DNA of 64,000 nucleotides. It comes from REEB95 sp035632055. GTDB lineage: Bacteria; Pseudomonadota; Alphaproteobacteria; ATCC43930; CGMCC-115725. The notes beneath the pieces are model-generated. The model had not been told where the DNA came from. It saw only the letters and a list, made by a program, of their open reading frames with translations, and did no database searches. The stretch covers positions 3,803 through 67,802 of the forward strand of contig DASQHO010000047.1 of assembly GCA_035632055.1 (NCBI GenBank). Direction: 5' to 3'. Made by a program: the position numbers and the translations under genes. Positions 33,897 through 41,770 of this stretch are shown one piece after another (positions within the stretch are counted from its first letter, which is position 1; every line of letters starts with the position of its first letter).

Positions 33897-34948
33897 CTTA
33901 TCTCGCCAAGCCCAAGCTCCACCATCCGGCGCTGCCGAAGAACAAGCTCGGCTTCACCCGGCGCGACTACGAGGGCGCGGTGTCGACGCTGTGCGCCGGC
34001 TGCGGCCACGATTCGATCAGCGCTGCGATTGTCCAGGCGTGTTTCGAATTGGCGCTGCCGCCGCACCGCATTGCCAAGCTTTCGGGCATCGGCTGTTCAT
34101 CCAAAACGCCGACTTATTTCCTGGGCGTGTCGCATGGATTCAATTCCGTCCATGGCCGCATGCCGTCGGTGCTGACTGGCGCCAATCTCGCCAATCGCGA
34201 CTTGATCTATCTCGGCGTGTCCGGCGACGGCGATAGCGCCTCGATCGGCCTCGGGCAGTTCGCCCACGTGCTGCGCCGCGGCGTCAACATGGTCTACATC
34301 GTCGAGAATAACGGCGTGTATGGCCTGACCAAAGGCCAGTTCTCGGCGACCTCTGACAAGGGCTCGAAATCAAAGCGCGGCGTCCAGAACATGGATGCGC
34401 CGATCGACCTCGTCGGCATGGCGCTCCAGCTCGGCGCGACGTTCGTAGCGCGCAGCTTTTCAGGCGACAAGGAGCAGCTCGTGCCGGTGATCATGGGCGC
34501 GTTGCGCCATCATGGCGCCGCGTTCATCGACGTGATCAGTCCGTGCGTCGCCTTCAACAACCATCTCGGCTCGACCAAGAGTTTCGATTACGTGCGCGAG
34601 CATAACGACGCGGTGAATCGGCTCGACGTGATCGAAGGACGTGCCGAGATTACTGCCGAGTACGCGCCGGGCACGGTTGAAAGCGTGGTCCAGCACGATG
34701 GTTCGGTGCTGCGCCTGCGCAAAATTCACGCCGACTATGATCCGCACGACCGCATTGCCGCGATGGGTTATCTTCAGGAGCGTCAGGCCGCGGGTGAGAT
34801 CGTCACCGGCCTGCTTTACGTCGATCCCGAGGCGCACGATCTGCACGACCATATCGAAACGGTCGAAACGCCGCTCAATGCGCTGGGCCAGGCCGAGCTC
34901 GTGCCCACCAATGCGGCGCTGCAAAAGATCAACGCCAGCTTGCGCTGA
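33893..34948 (+). CDS. korB: 2-oxoacid:acceptor oxidoreductase, TPP-binding beta subunit (KorB-type)
   Basis: The product has 351 residues and overlaps korA by four bases (ATGA). The [4Fe-4S]/TPP entrance motif is 'TLCAGCGHDSISAAI' near residue 29. 'GIGCSSKTPTYFL' and 'HGRMPSVLTGANLAN' come next. The Mg-TPP site is 'GVSGDGDSASIGLGQF', followed by 'YIVENNGVYGLTKGQFSATS'. This is the pattern of KorB, with a longer C-terminal part (about 275-351) typical of the aerobic-bacterial branch. Stoichiometric expression with korA and the upstream flavoprotein is implied by the overlaps. Confidence 0.9.
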   Translation: MTYLAKPKLHHPALPKNKLGFTRRDYEGAVSTLCAGCGHDSISAAIVQACFELALPPHRIAKLSGIGCSSKTPTYFLGVSHGFNSVHGRMPSVLTGANLANRDLIYLGVSGDGDSASIGLGQFAHVLRRGVNMVYIVENNGVYGLTKGQFSATSDKGSKSKRGVQNMDAPIDLVGMALQLGATFVARSFSGDKEQLVPVIMGALRHHGAAFIDVISPCVAFNNHLGSTKSFDYVREHNDAVNRLDVIEGRAEITAEYAPGTVESVVQHDGSVLRLRKIHADYDPHDRIAAMGYLQERQAAGEIVTGLLYVDPEAHDLHDHIETVETPLNALGQAELVPTNAALQKINASLR

Positions 34949-34954
34949 CACCAG

Positions 34955-36367
34955 CTAGCGTTGGAATTGTCCTAGGACGAAGGTGCGGCCGCGCGCGATT
35001 TCTCGGTAGTGCGGCACTTGCGTGGAGGACAATTCCGCAGGCCGGATCAGCAGCACGTAATCGAATTTTGGTGCCAGCGAGGCGGTCGGGTTCTGCGTCG
35101 CCAGCTCGCGGTACGGTGCGCGGTAGTCGAGCAGCTCGTAACTGCGACCAGCGAAGAGATCCGGCACAAGCGCACCACGTTTGCCGACGGCCAGCGCGTC
35201 GACGTGGGCCAGCGGCGGATGCGCGGCGGCATCGATTTCATTAGGATCGCGCGTCAGCGGCAGCAGCTTGGCGCCAGGCGGCAACTGATCGAAGGCGGCG
35301 CGGTACTGCGCGTAGTCCGTTTGCCAAGCGTGGAATTGCCCGACCGTCAGCAGCCAACGCAGACCGAACAGCACAACGATGAAAATCTCGGCGTGAGGTC
35401 GCCGGCGGCTCTCGCGCCACGTTAGGCTGCCGCAAATGAACAATGCGATCACAGGCGGCAACCGAAAATCGACGAAGGTGGCGCTGCCGATTTGATGAGG
35501 CAAGGCGATGTATGCGACGACGAGAGCCGCCAGAGGCAGGGTCATCTCGCGCGCGAATTCAAGGCGGTGCGCGACCGCCGTCACGCCGAGCAAAATCGCC
35601 AATAGTGACAGCATATCGAAGAGCGGGTTGTAGAAGCCGATCGCGCCGGCAAGCTGAAGCAATTTCAGCAGCGGCGACGCGTAAGCGAGACCGCCACCAA
35701 CGGCGTGACGCATCCCAAAGACGTAAAGCGCGATTGGCACCACGAGATGCAGCAGCGCCAGCCACTCGCGACGCCGTTGCCGGCGCCGCTGTCGTGCCGC
35801 ACCGAACTCATAAGCGCACACCACCAGCGCGTAGACCGCAAAGGCAAACACGTGCGCCAGCAGGATCAAACAGCCGACCAGCGCGAAGAATGGCAGCGTC
35901 CACGGTTCGTCGTGCCACCGGATCCACGCGGCCGTCGCCCACAGCACCATGCCGATGCCGAAGCCGAGATTGATGAAGCCGAACAGCAGCGGGCCATTAT
36001 AGGCGAACAGCGCGGCGGCGAGGGCAAAGCGGCTGCGGCCGCCGAATAGCGCCTTATGGAGCGCGATCGTGCCCCAGAACAACTGCGCGACGGTGACGGC
36101 AAGGAACAGCCGCACCGCGACATCAACCGACAAGGCGAAATGAAAAACACCGACCCAGCCCTCGACTGCGAGGTTCGGCACCAGCTTCCAAGTGGCGACG
36201 TAATACTGGCTTGCCGCGGCGGGCACTTCGCCGAACAGGACCTGCAAGCCGGCGATGCGATTGGGTAGGTCGTAAAGCGGAACGTCACGGAAGATGAAGA
36301 AGGGCGCGATCAGCAGAATCGTTGCCAATCCGTACAGCGTGCCGCTATCGCCCCAAAACCGCCGCAT
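34955..36367 (-). CDS. Polytopic membrane protein of unknown function (GT-C-like topology)
   Basis: The 470-residue protein has about 11 predicted hydrophobic helices, beginning 'LATILLIAPFFIF'. The first loop holds 'DLPNRIAGLQVL' and a long hydrophilic stretch of about 110 residues forms the C-terminus after the last helix. That layout, with an acidic early loop and a soluble C-terminal domain, recalls GT-C glycosyltransferases of the PMT/ArnT kind, but no decisive motif is visible. An Arg-rich loop ('RQRRRQRRREW') is cytoplasmic. It converges on korB with six bases between stops. Function unknown. Confidence 0.7.
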   Translation of the reverse strand: MRRFWGDSGTLYGLATILLIAPFFIFRDVPLYDLPNRIAGLQVLFGEVPAAASQYYVATWKLVPNLAVEGWVGVFHFALSVDVAVRLFLAVTVAQLFWGTIALHKALFGGRSRFALAAALFAYNGPLLFGFINLGFGIGMVLWATAAWIRWHDEPWTLPFFALVGCLILLAHVFAFAVYALVVCAYEFGAARQRRRQRRREWLALLHLVVPIALYVFGMRHAVGGGLAYASPLLKLLQLAGAIGFYNPLFDMLSLLAILLGVTAVAHRLEFAREMTLPLAALVVAYIALPHQIGSATFVDFRLPPVIALFICGSLTWRESRRRPHAEIFIVVLFGLRWLLTVGQFHAWQTDYAQYRAAFDQLPPGAKLLPLTRDPNEIDAAAHPPLAHVDALAVGKRGALVPDLFAGRSYELLDYRAPYRELATQNPTASLAPKFDYVLLIRPAELSSTQVPHYREIARGRTFVLGQFQR

Positions 36368-36482
36368 CGCCCCCCGGCTCGCCGCTGGCTCGCTTTGTCA
36401 TTAGCGGTCATCGCGCCGCGGCGCAACCGACGACTGGAGGCCGCAGATTGCGCGCCGTTGCAGCCTTCGCTATGACGGCGCG

Positions 36483-37100
36483 ATGGCGACGATCGTCTTG
36501 ACCCGCCATGGGCATGTCGAAGGCATCAAACCGGAGCGTTTCCGCGGCCGGCGCGAGACGCCGCTGACCGCGCTCGGACGGGCACAAGCGAATGCCGTTG
36601 CCGGGCGCATCGCCCGGACGTGGAAGCCGGCGGCGATTTATACCAGTCCGATGGGCCGCTGCATCGAGACCGGCGCCGCAATCGCGAAGGCTTGCGGCGT
36701 CGCTTCGACGCCGATCGATGCGCTCAACGACCTCGATTACGGCACGTGGGAATGGCGCACGCTCGACGAAATGCGCGCGGCCGAGCCGGTGCTTTACACC
36801 TGTTGGTTTACGACGCCCGAATGCATGCGCTTTCCCGGCGGCGAAACGCTAGCCGAGCTGGTGGCGCGCACCGCCGGCGCGATCCGCCTGGTTCAGGAGC
36901 GGCACGCACGGGATACGGTTGTCCTCGTCGGCCATCTCAGCGTCAACCGTGCCTTGCTGCTGCAATGCCTCGATATGCCGCTGTCGGCCTATTGGCGGCT
37001 CGAGCAGCTTCCGTGCACGCTCAACGAAGTCACGATCGAGGATGGACGCGTGCGCGTCTTGCGCGTCAACGACGCGCAGCACATCGAAGGCTTATCCTAA
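36483..37100 (+). CDS. Histidine phosphatase family protein
   Basis: The 205-residue phosphoglycerate-mutase-like fold carries the catalytic 'LTRHGHVEG' (RHG) at residues 6-14, the phosphate-binding 'IYTSPMGRCIETGAAI' with Arg, the acid donor region 'LNDLDYGTWEWRT', and the second His in 'VVLVGHLSVNRALL'. Substrates range from phosphosugars to cobalamin intermediates and nucleotides; no context points to one. It stands alone between two minus-strand genes. Confidence 0.88.
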   Translation: MATIVLTRHGHVEGIKPERFRGRRETPLTALGRAQANAVAGRIARTWKPAAIYTSPMGRCIETGAAIAKACGVASTPIDALNDLDYGTWEWRTLDEMRAAEPVLYTCWFTTPECMRFPGGETLAELVARTAGAIRLVQERHARDTVVLVGHLSVNRALLLQCLDMPLSAYWRLEQLPCTLNEVTIEDGRVRVLRVNDAQHIEGLS

Positions 37101-37125
37101 CCGCGACCAGCCATCGCTGGACGGA

Positions 37126-37704
37126 TCAGATGCGCGTACCGATCTCGCCGACCGACCCGGCCTTGTCGCGTACCGGTCCGGCCGAAACGGTGGCAGCCGG
37201 CTTCGCCGCCGCATGGGTGTTCTTGTTGGCGGCCTTGCCTAATTCGGGCCGGCAATGGCCGTCAATGTAGGCACCGGATTCGATCTTGATGTCCTGATGA
37301 ACCACGTCGCCTGACATATGCGCCGTGCTGGTAAGGATCACTTTCTTGGCCTCGATCTTGCCATCGATCGTGCCGGCCAATTCGACCGTATCGCCGTAGA
37401 CCGTGCCTTTTACTTTGGCGTTGCTGCCGATCTTGACCGACAGGCCGCGCACATCGCCGTCGACTTCGCCGTCGACCTGAATGTCTTCCGTGCTTTCGAG
37501 CTGGCCAGTGATCTTCAAAGCCTTGCTGATCACCGAGACCACCCGCGTCTGCGGTGTCGCAACTTCATAAGTCTGCGGCGCCGACGGTGGCGTCCGCTTC
37601 GTCTCGGCGAGCGGCGCGACCGGAACTTCGGTTTTGTCGCGCGCCGGCGTCGTACTTGCGGCGTTCGCATCAAACGATTTGTCGTTACGTGTAAACATAT
37701 TCAT
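37126..37704 (-). CDS. Bactofilin
   Basis: The product has 192 residues. An N-terminal disordered part (Pro/Thr/Ala-rich, about 1-55) and a C-terminal basic tail flank a central DUF583 beta-helix of about 100 residues: 'ITGQLESTEDIQVDGEVDGD', 'SVKIGSNAKVKGTVYGDTVE', 'GTIDGKIEAKKVILTS', 'AHMSGDVVHQDIKIE'. Bactofilins polymerise without nucleotide into membrane-associated filaments that place cell-wall enzymes. ATG 37704 is chosen because the stop of the upstream bactofilin overlaps it (TAATG). Confidence 0.92.
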   Translation of the reverse strand: MNMFTRNDKSFDANAASTTPARDKTEVPVAPLAETKRTPPSAPQTYEVATPQTRVVSVISKALKITGQLESTEDIQVDGEVDGDVRGLSVKIGSNAKVKGTVYGDTVELAGTIDGKIEAKKVILTSTAHMSGDVVHQDIKIESGAYIDGHCRPELGKAANKNTHAAAKPAATVSAGPVRDKAGSVGEIGTRI

Positions 37705-38114
37705 TACTGCGCCTCCCGGAGATGTTCGAGCCTTTCGAAGAAGTTGAGCGGACGCCAAGGCATACGCCCATCGATCCGCGCACCCTTAGCGACCGTGACG
37801 GTGTGATGGAAAATCCGGCCGGTGACGTTGGCCGAACCGTCGAGCGTGACATGGCGGGCGAAGACGCGCCCCGTGAAGCGCCCACCGATCCGCACATCGT
37901 TGGCGATGATGTCGCCTTCGACAACACCACCAGCGCCGATGACCAAACGGTCGGCGGTGATCTGGCCGTTGACGATGCCGTAAATGTGGACGATGCCGGT
38001 CGTCTCCAGCCGGCCCTTGACGGTCAGGGCCTTGCCGAGATGCGACGCCGGAAATTCGGTGCCGTCATTGCCGAGCGGCACTGGAACCAAGGCAAGGCGA
38101 GACAACGCGGGCAT
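37704..38114 (-). CDS. Bactofilin-like protein, short
   Basis: The product has 136 residues with a beta-helix of bactofilin type ('LTVKGRLETTGIVHIYGIVN', 'ADRLVIGAGGVVEGDIIAND', 'GRFTGRVFARHVTLDGSANV'). It lacks the long disordered ends of its neighbour. It is the first gene of a two-gene operon: its TAA stop overlaps the ATG of the second bactofilin. The N-terminus ('LSRLALVPVPLG') is not a clear membrane-targeting helix. It may co-assemble with the longer bactofilin. Confidence 0.82.
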   Translation of the reverse strand: MPALSRLALVPVPLGNDGTEFPASHLGKALTVKGRLETTGIVHIYGIVNGQITADRLVIGAGGVVEGDIIANDVRIGGRFTGRVFARHVTLDGSANVTGRIFHHTVTVAKGARIDGRMPWRPLNFFERLEHLREAQ

Positions 38115-38301
38115 GCCAATACCAACCCCAGGTCAAACAGACCCCAACTAGCGCCCGTCCCCCGCTAGTAACTATCAGGATCGTAACGTAGAGTCGCGCA
38201 AGGCAGCAAGCGGGTTAGCCGCGCATTTTAGCTTTCAGCCTTAATTCAGTCCGCGTGTTGAACCTTATTGGCGAATGTTCGCGACGTCGCGCGAGCGCCG
38301 C

Positions 38302-38391
38302 TGGCGGATGGGGTGGGATTCGAACCCACGACACGGTTGCCCGTGTGCCGGTTTTCAAGACCGGTGCCTTAAACCGCTCGGCCACCCATCC
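38302..38391 (-). tRNA. tRNA-Ser (anticodon TGA)
   Basis: On the minus strand the gene starts GGATGGGTGGCCGAGCGG and has an anticodon loop CTTGAAA (anticodon TGA). A long variable arm, CACACGGGCAACCGTGTCG, is typical of Ser tRNAs. The T arm is GGGTTCGAATCCC and the acceptor stem is GGATGGG/CCCATCC. The CCA end is encoded (38304-38302). Confidence 0.97.
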
Positions 38392-38467
38392 GGCGACCTA
38401 GATAGCAAAGAGTCCGGATGGGGGCCATCGTGGCGCCGGTGCGGTCTGGAAGCGGGTAGCAGAGCGC

Positions 38468-38872
38468 CTATTGCACGACGACGGTGCCGAGCATGCCGCC
38501 GCCTTCGTGATGCGTGCAGAAATAGTGATAGGTGCCCGGCGTGTCGAAAGCGTGGATGTAGACGTTGCCTGCGGCAATATCGCCCGAAGCGAACGATTGG
38601 ACGCCTGATGGCAACGCGGCGTCGCCTGCTTTCGTCGCCGCTTGCGGATCGAAGCTGACGGAATGCGTAATCGGCGAAGTGTTGCGCCATTCGACGAGTT
38701 GGCCGGCTTTGATCGTCACCGTCGCCGGCGTAAAACTTTCGAAGCCCATATCGACGACGGCAGCCGCGCGCGCGTCCGGGGGGCCGTGCGCGGGGCCGCC
38801 GACGCCACAGCCGGCCAAGGGGAGAGCCATGGCCAGCGCGATAATCAATTGCCGTCGGATCGCCATCGTCAT
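38468..38872 (-). CDS. Cupredoxin (plastocyanin-like) lipoprotein
   Basis: The 134-residue protein has a lipoprotein signal with lipobox 'LPLAGCGV' (Cys near residue 22). The mature part is a type I copper domain: 'VTIKAGQLVEWRNTSPITHS' with the first His ligand, and 'GTYHYFCTHHEGGGMLGTV' with Cys, His and Met. All four ligands are present, so it should bind copper and carry electrons or buffer copper at the membrane. ATG 38872 or 38866 are both possible. A small lipoprotein gene lies 37 bases upstream on the same strand. Confidence 0.88.
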   Translation of the reverse strand: MTMAIRRQLIIALAMALPLAGCGVGGPAHGPPDARAAAVVDMGFESFTPATVTIKAGQLVEWRNTSPITHSVSFDPQAATKAGDAALPSGVQSFASGDIAAGNVYIHAFDTPGTYHYFCTHHEGGGMLGTVVVQ

Positions 38873-38909
38873 GCCATCCACGTATCGCGTCGTGCGGGCG
38901 GCGCGCAAA

Positions 38910-39104
38910 TCACGAACGTGAGATCGGATCCGGATCGATGACATTGGCGCAGGCGTCGGTCGGCGTGGCCGCGACGTCGCCCACCAGTGGCACAGCCTTG
39001 ATGACGCCCGAACTGACGCGACACGGCGCCGCAACGACACCGCAGCCGCCGAGCGCAGCTGTTATGGCGAGCAAAAGCCATAGCCTCGCGATCATCGCAA
39101 TCAC
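38910..39104 (-). CDS. Small lipoprotein (DUF6726-like), 64 residues
   Basis: A short hydrophobic signal with a lipobox ('AALGGCGVV') is followed by about 43 residues: 'APCRVSSGVIKAVPLVGDVA' and then an Asp-rich end. I associate this 'APCR-xx-S-xx-(I/V)-K-xx-P-x-V-G' pattern with DUF6726 lipoproteins of alphaproteobacteria, from memory. It is probably acylated at Cys 21 and held in the envelope. It may be cotranscribed with the cupredoxin gene, 37 bases downstream. Confidence 0.65.
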   Translation of the reverse strand: MIAMIARLWLLLAITAALGGCGVVAAPCRVSSGVIKAVPLVGDVAATPTDACANVIDPDPISRS

Positions 39105-39565
39105 CGTGAACGACGCGTTGTCGGGGAGGAGACGCGATCGCGCCGAATAGGTTCCAAGCCGGTCGGGCGGTCACAGTTTTCTTACGATGCGTGTTGCCGG
39201 TACTGATCGGGACAATTGGGTGCGTACCCCGTCATTGGCGGCCAATTGAGCGTGATCGCATCGGCACAAGATCGCGAGGGCGAACAAGATCATCGTCGGC
39301 GTCGTTATGCTGGTCTCATCGCAGCCGTCGGCAATACCGGCCAGAACGTCGAGGGCCAAGCCCAAGGGAATGTTCGGGAAGTAGGCGGCGTTTTACGCGC
39401 CTTAAAAGCGCCACGAAGCCGTGGCGTTATAGCAGGCGTTATAAGAACTGTAGCGTCTTGCGCAATGCACGGTTTCGTTTACCGTGCCTCGGCGTGGTCA
39501 CCCGACGATAGTTTGATTCTGATTGTACATTCTCCCCACCCCCAACAAACAACCCTGAGGCTCAT
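39105..39565. other. Intergenic region without a supported gene
   Basis: The 461 bases between the small lipoprotein and the LTXXQ-type gene carry short frames on both strands without ribosome-binding sites. A hairpin, CGCCAC-GAAGCC-GTGGCG, lies near 39410-39427 without a T-run. The region presumably holds the two divergent promoters. I see no operator I can name. Confidence 0.5.
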
Positions 39566-40165
39566 ATGATCGAAATCTCCAAGCGACATGGCACCTTTGC
39601 CGCCGTGGTGGCATTGACCGGTGCCTTGTTGGTCGTTCCGGCGCTTGCTCAGACGACTATGCCAAGCGCGCCACCGCCGGCCCCGCCAACCGCCCCGGCC
39701 GCTCCTAGCGCCGAGCCGGCGACACCGAGCACGGCACCGGCCGCGAAGCCCGCGCCGATGAAGACCAGCAAGCGGATAAGCGGCGTCGAAGCGCGCATCA
39801 AGAGTCTGCACGCCCGCCTGAAGATCACCGCGGCGCAGGAACCGCAATGGCAGCCGGTGGCAGAGGCAATGCGCGATAACGCCGCGACCATGGAAAAACT
39901 GGTGAGCGAGCGGAACGCGAAAGTGAAGACCATGACCGCGGTCGACAACTTGCAAACTTATTCTGACATCGCGCAGGCGCATGCTGACGGACTCAAGAAA
40001 TTGGTGAGTGCATTCGACCCGCTCTACGCCTCGATGTCGGATGCGCAGAAGAAAGTCGCCGACGGGGTCTTCCGCGGCATCGCCGAGCGTCATCGCGCGG
40101 CGCACAAGCCAGCGGCGAAGTCTGCGGCACCCGCAGCGCCGGCACCGGCTCCGTCACAGCAGTAG
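39566..40165 (+). CDS. Periplasmic Spy/CpxP-like (LTXXQ) protein
   Basis: The product has 199 residues. A signal peptide (about 1-28, ending 'VVPALAQ') precedes a Pro/Ala-rich linker. A helical domain follows with 'ARIKSLHARLKITAAQEPQW', where 'LKITAAQEPQW' is the LTxxQ motif, then long charged helices and a Pro/Ala/Gln-rich tail. Members act as periplasmic chaperones or stress sensors. It is nine bases from a His/Tyr-rich secreted protein, so the pair likely responds together to envelope or metal stress. Confidence 0.78.
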   Translation: MIEISKRHGTFAAVVALTGALLVVPALAQTTMPSAPPPAPPTAPAAPSAEPATPSTAPAAKPAPMKTSKRISGVEARIKSLHARLKITAAQEPQWQPVAEAMRDNAATMEKLVSERNAKVKTMTAVDNLQTYSDIAQAHADGLKKLVSAFDPLYASMSDAQKKVADGVFRGIAERHRAAHKPAAKSAAPAAPAPAPSQQ

Positions 40166-40174
40166 GAAGGTCGA

Positions 40175-40465
40175 ATGAGAAACTGGATCAGGCCGCCAGG
40201 CCGCGCGGTTCTGGCGGCGGCGACGGTCGCCCTGATGGTCGGCGCCACTGCAGCCGCGTTCGCGCAAAACGATTACGACCGCGGCCATGGCAATCATTAC
40301 GGCTACGGCGATGACCACGACTGGCACGACCACCACGAACGCCAGCCAGCCTATTACTATGAGCCGGGCTACGTGTATCGGGCGCCGCCGCCGGTCGTCT
40401 ACGCGCCGCCGCCGCCGCAATACGCACCGCCAATCGATTTGTTCTTTTCGATCGGCATCCGCTAA
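40175..40465 (+). CDS. Secreted His/Asp/Tyr/Pro-rich small protein
   Basis: The product has 96 residues. A signal peptide ends near residue 31 ('AAAFAQ'). It is followed by a His/Asp-rich block, 'DRGHGNHYGYGDDHDWHDHH', and a Tyr/Pro-rich block (about 58-85). It ends hydrophobic ('DLFFSIGIR'). The His/Asp block could bind divalent metals. It lies nine bases after the LTXXQ gene and is followed by a strong terminator (40495-40522), so the two genes form a complete transcription unit. No known family is certain. Confidence 0.7.
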   Translation: MRNWIRPPGRAVLAAATVALMVGATAAAFAQNDYDRGHGNHYGYGDDHDWHDHHERQPAYYYEPGYVYRAPPPVVYAPPPPQYAPPIDLFFSIGIR

Positions 40466-40494
40466 ACCGACCAGCCGTGTCGAGGCTGCAACGA

Positions 40495-40522
40495 AGCCGC
40501 GCGTGAACCGCGCGGCTTTTTT
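40495..40522 (+). terminator. Intrinsic terminator of the LTXXQ operon
   Basis: AGCCGCGCG (40495-40503) pairs with CGCGCGGCT (40509-40517) around a five-base loop and is followed by six T residues. It ends the two-gene unit 39566-40465. Confidence 0.92.
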
Positions 40523-40576
40523 GCGCCCGGCCGCCGGTGACGCCGCTATCCTGGCTGTGTCCTCTAGGGGGAAGCC

Positions 40577-41770
40577 GTGCCGTTGCTGATCGCGCTCAGC
40601 GTTGCCGCATTCGCGAGTTCGATACAGATGCGCGCGCTCGATCCGATGGTGCCGATCGTCGCCGGCGATCTTGGCGTCGACCTCTCGCGTGGCGCTTTGC
40701 TGGTGTCGGCCTACAGCTTTCCCTATGCGGCGATGCAGATCGTGCTTGGGCCGGCGGCGGACGCGCTCGGCAAGGTGCGGCTCATTATTGTGTCGTTGGG
40801 CGGCGTGATGATTGGTTCGCTCGCCAGCGCGTTCGCACCCGGATATGACAGTTTGATCGTCGCTCGCGCCGTTGCCGGCGCGTTTGCCGGCGGCATCATT
40901 CCGATCGCCTGGGCCTTGATTGGCGATCGCATCGCGCTCGGCGAGCGGCAGGTGGCGATCAGCCGCGTGATGGTGGTGTCGATCGTCGCCCAGATGATCG
41001 GCGCTGCCGGTGCCGGGCTGTTCGCCGTGACAATCGGCTGGCGTTGGGCGTTCAGCGTCGCGGCAGCGGTCGCGGTCCTATCGCTCGTGATCGTCGCAAC
41101 CGTCCTCAGTGATATCGAACTCGCGATGCACCGGCCGACATTGCGTGCGGCCTTCGCAAGCTATCGCACAGTGTTCGGTTCGCCGATGGCGCTACTGGTG
41201 TTTGGCGCGGTAGCCGGCGAAGGTATCTTATTCTTCGGCTTGTTTCCTTTCGTCGCGCCGCTGCTGGCAGAGCACGGCGGCGGCGGCACGGCGCAAGCCG
41301 GTATCGCCATCGCCGGTTTCGGCGCTGGTGGCGTCGGCTATGGATTGCTGGCGCGGCAGATCATTCGCGGCCTTGGTCCGTGGCGCATGATGGCATGGGG
41401 CGGGGCGCTTGCCGGCGCGATGTACCTGATCATGGCGTGGCCGCTCGCTTGGACTCTGGTCGCGCTGCTGTTTGTGATGGCGGGCTTCGGCTTCTACATG
41501 GTGCACAATACACTGCAGGTACAAGGTAGCGAGCTGGCGCCACGCGCACGCGGCGCAGCGTTTGCGCTGTTCGCATCGTTCTTCTTCATGGGACAGGGCG
41601 CCGGGCCAATCGTCGGCGCGGCAGTGGCACGGCATTTCGGCTACACCGCCTTGTTCGCCGGCGCGGGCGTGCTGGTCGTGCTGCTGGCGGCAGTCGCGGC
41701 GGCGGCGATGCGTCGAGTCAGCCGGCGCGGGCTTGCGGTGGCGCCAGCGCGGTGGCCAGCGCCCGATTGA
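40577..41770 (+). CDS. MFS transporter
   Basis: The 397-residue protein has 12 predicted membrane helices. The A-loop between helices 2 and 3 reads 'LGPAADALGKVRLI' and matches the MFS motif G-x-x-x-D-x-x-G-(R/K). Helix 4-5 has 'ARAVAGAFAGGIIPIAWALI', typical of drug:H+ antiporter-1 members. The substrate is unknown. GTG 40577 follows AGGGGG. The 3' end overlaps the stop end of the convergent TPR gene by 53 bases. Confidence 0.85.
   Translation: MPLLIALSVAAFASSIQMRALDPMVPIVAGDLGVDLSRGALLVSAYSFPYAAMQIVLGPAADALGKVRLIIVSLGGVMIGSLASAFAPGYDSLIVARAVAGAFAGGIIPIAWALIGDRIALGERQVAISRVMVVSIVAQMIGAAGAGLFAVTIGWRWAFSVAAAVAVLSLVIVATVLSDIELAMHRPTLRAAFASYRTVFGSPMALLVFGAVAGEGILFFGLFPFVAPLLAEHGGGGTAQAGIAIAGFGAGGVGYGLLARQIIRGLGPWRMMAWGGALAGAMYLIMAWPLAWTLVALLFVMAGFGFYMVHNTLQVQGSELAPRARGAAFALFASFFFMGQGAGPIVGAAVARHFGYTALFAGAGVLVVLLAAVAAAAMRRVSRRGLAVAPARWPAPD

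Noticed and set aside
39171..39365. 64-residue minus-strand frame in the intergenic region
   Set aside because: No ribosome-binding site, no clear signal or domain, and nothing else to support it.
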